Shown here piece by piece: positions 15,159-15,297 of a stretch of 15,297 nucleotides of DNA. A model generated the notes under the pieces. The model ran no database searches. It was not told the origin of the DNA and saw nothing but the letters and a program-made list of their open reading frames with translations. Numbering within the stretch: position 1 is the stretch's first letter; every line of letters starts with the position of its first letter. A program made the translations under genes and the position numbers. This stretch comes from Candidatus Aerophobota bacterium (GTDB lineage: Bacteria; Aerophobota; Aerophobia; Aerophobales; AE-B3A): positions 1-15,297 of the forward strand of contig DAOVGK010000051.1 of assembly GCA_030672445.1 (NCBI GenBank), written 5' to 3'.

Positions 15159-15172
15159 AAAGAAGCTTCTTT
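15159..15172. repeat. 14-bp perfect palindrome AAAGAAGCTTCTTT
   Basis: The palindrome is followed by TAAAAAAAG, so it has an A-run and not a U-run after it on the + strand. AAGCTT cores recur at 15144-15149 and 15194-15199 in the same stretch. The surrounding 14992-15208 is strongly purine-rich and, apart from a perfect anti-SD match AAGGAGGTGA near 15096-15105, shows no convincing gene. A function as a binding site is possible but unproven. Confidence 0.4.
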
Positions 15173-15208
15173 AAAAAAAGCTAGAACTAAAAAAGCTTAA
15201 ACTTCTTT

Positions 15209-15239
15209 TGAGGGCTTTCAGGTGAAAGCTGTGTAGATA
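15209..15239 (+). promoter_or_regulatory. Candidate promoter with embedded palindrome upstream of the last gene
   Basis: TTGAGG (15209-15214) and TAGATA (15234-15239) could be -35 and -10 elements, although the 19-bp spacing is long. Most of the spacer is a perfect inverted repeat, GCTTTC-AGGT-GAAAGC (15214-15229), where a regulator bound between the elements would repress. It does not resemble the AAAACGTTTT site, so the cognate regulator is unclear. Confidence 0.35.
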
Positions 15240-15249
15240 CGTTAAAAGT

Positions 15250-15266
15250 TTGATCATTTTGATCAA
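15250..15266. promoter_or_regulatory. Palindrome TTGATCA-TTT-TGATCAA just before the last gene's RBS
   Basis: Perfect 7-bp inverted arms are separated by TTT, and the site ends four bases before the AAGGAGG Shine-Dalgarno (15271-15277). In DNA it looks like an operator; in RNA it would be a small hairpin abutting the ribosome binding site. Either way it is placed to control expression of the last gene. Confidence 0.5.
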
Positions 15267-15286
15267 TCAGAAGGAGGAAGGAAAAA

Positions 15287-15297
15287 ATGAAGAAACT
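15287..15297 (+). CDS. Start of a gene, probably secreted (only three codons visible)
   Basis: A textbook AAGGAGG (15271-15277) precedes ATG AAG AAA CT, which reads M-K-K and then probably Leu. A Met-Lys-Lys-Leu start is typical of a signal peptide. After glycosidases and a LacI-family regulator, the usual gene would be the substrate-binding lipoprotein of a sugar ABC transporter. That is an expectation from context only; the protein itself cannot be identified from three codons. Confidence 0.6.

Noticed and set aside
15096..15171. AAGGAGGTGA followed by a 16-codon frame at 15124 (MSWQIKESF...)
   Set aside because: The spacing from the Shine-Dalgarno to the ATG is about 18 nt, and the peptide is very short and unrecognised.
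15056..15200. Lys/Arg-rich translation resembling a histone-like protein with in-frame stops (possible pseudogene)
   Set aside because: The region is simply purine-rich, which yields Lys, Arg, Glu and Gly in any frame. There are several stops and no start codon, so I do not call a pseudogene.
1..15297. CRISPR arrays, tRNA or rRNA genes, toxin-antitoxin or other defence systems
   Set aside because: I looked on both strands and saw no regular spaced repeats, cloverleaf-like sequence, rRNA or known defence domains.

Overview
The window looks like chromosomal DNA of an uncultured, moderately AT-rich bacterium, probably an anaerobic or fermentative member of a deep or candidate phylum. I infer this from the housekeeping proteins (FtsH, FolP with an N-terminal extension, RuvC, threonine synthase), which are bacterial but match no well-known model lineage closely. 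The Lys/Glu-rich proteins and A/T-ending codons fit too. I cannot name the phylum from sequence alone. There is no rRNA, tRNA, CRISPR array or intact insertion sequence.

Block 1 (1-5135, all +) is a tight housekeeping run: the 3' end of ftsH, then folP (dihydropteroate synthase, overlapping ftsH by 38 nt), ruvC (11 nt on), thrC (20 nt on), and an archaeal-type phosphoglycerate-mutase homologue. That last clade has been proposed to act as a homoserine kinase when it sits beside threonine genes, as it does here. If so, the last two genes make O-phosphohomoserine and then threonine. A 127-bp imperfect palindromic repeat lies between thrC and this gene, and its end appears to supply the gene's ribosome binding site.

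Block 2 (5136-7933) is a boundary region. After hairpin-forming sequence in a convergent gap comes a membrane-anchored M23 peptidoglycan hydrolase on the minus strand. A divergent, promoter-like gap separates it from a DUF1385/YqhQ-type membrane protein on the plus strand.

Block 3 (8030-15297, all +) is a sugar-utilisation cluster: a tandem-GNAT acetyltransferase, a GH20 beta-N-acetylhexosaminidase-like enzyme, a GH2 beta-mannosidase, and a LacI-family regulator. The window ends on the first three codons of a gene that starts like a secreted protein. Neither hydrolase has a signal peptide, so they probably act in the cytoplasm on imported oligosaccharides. A beta-mannosidase with a hexosaminidase would suit Man-beta-GlcNAc or chitobiose-type fragments. 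The LacI gene has a strong promoter with an AAAACGTTTT palindrome at the expected transcription start, and an ambiguous, probably non-canonical, start codon. Palindromes upstream of the final gene may be further operators.

I found no clearly new defence or mobile system. The observations most worth following are the thrC/PGAM pair with its repeat-supplied RBS, the LacI start and operator arrangement, the GH20+GH2 pairing, and the His-to-Asp change in the M23 zinc motif.
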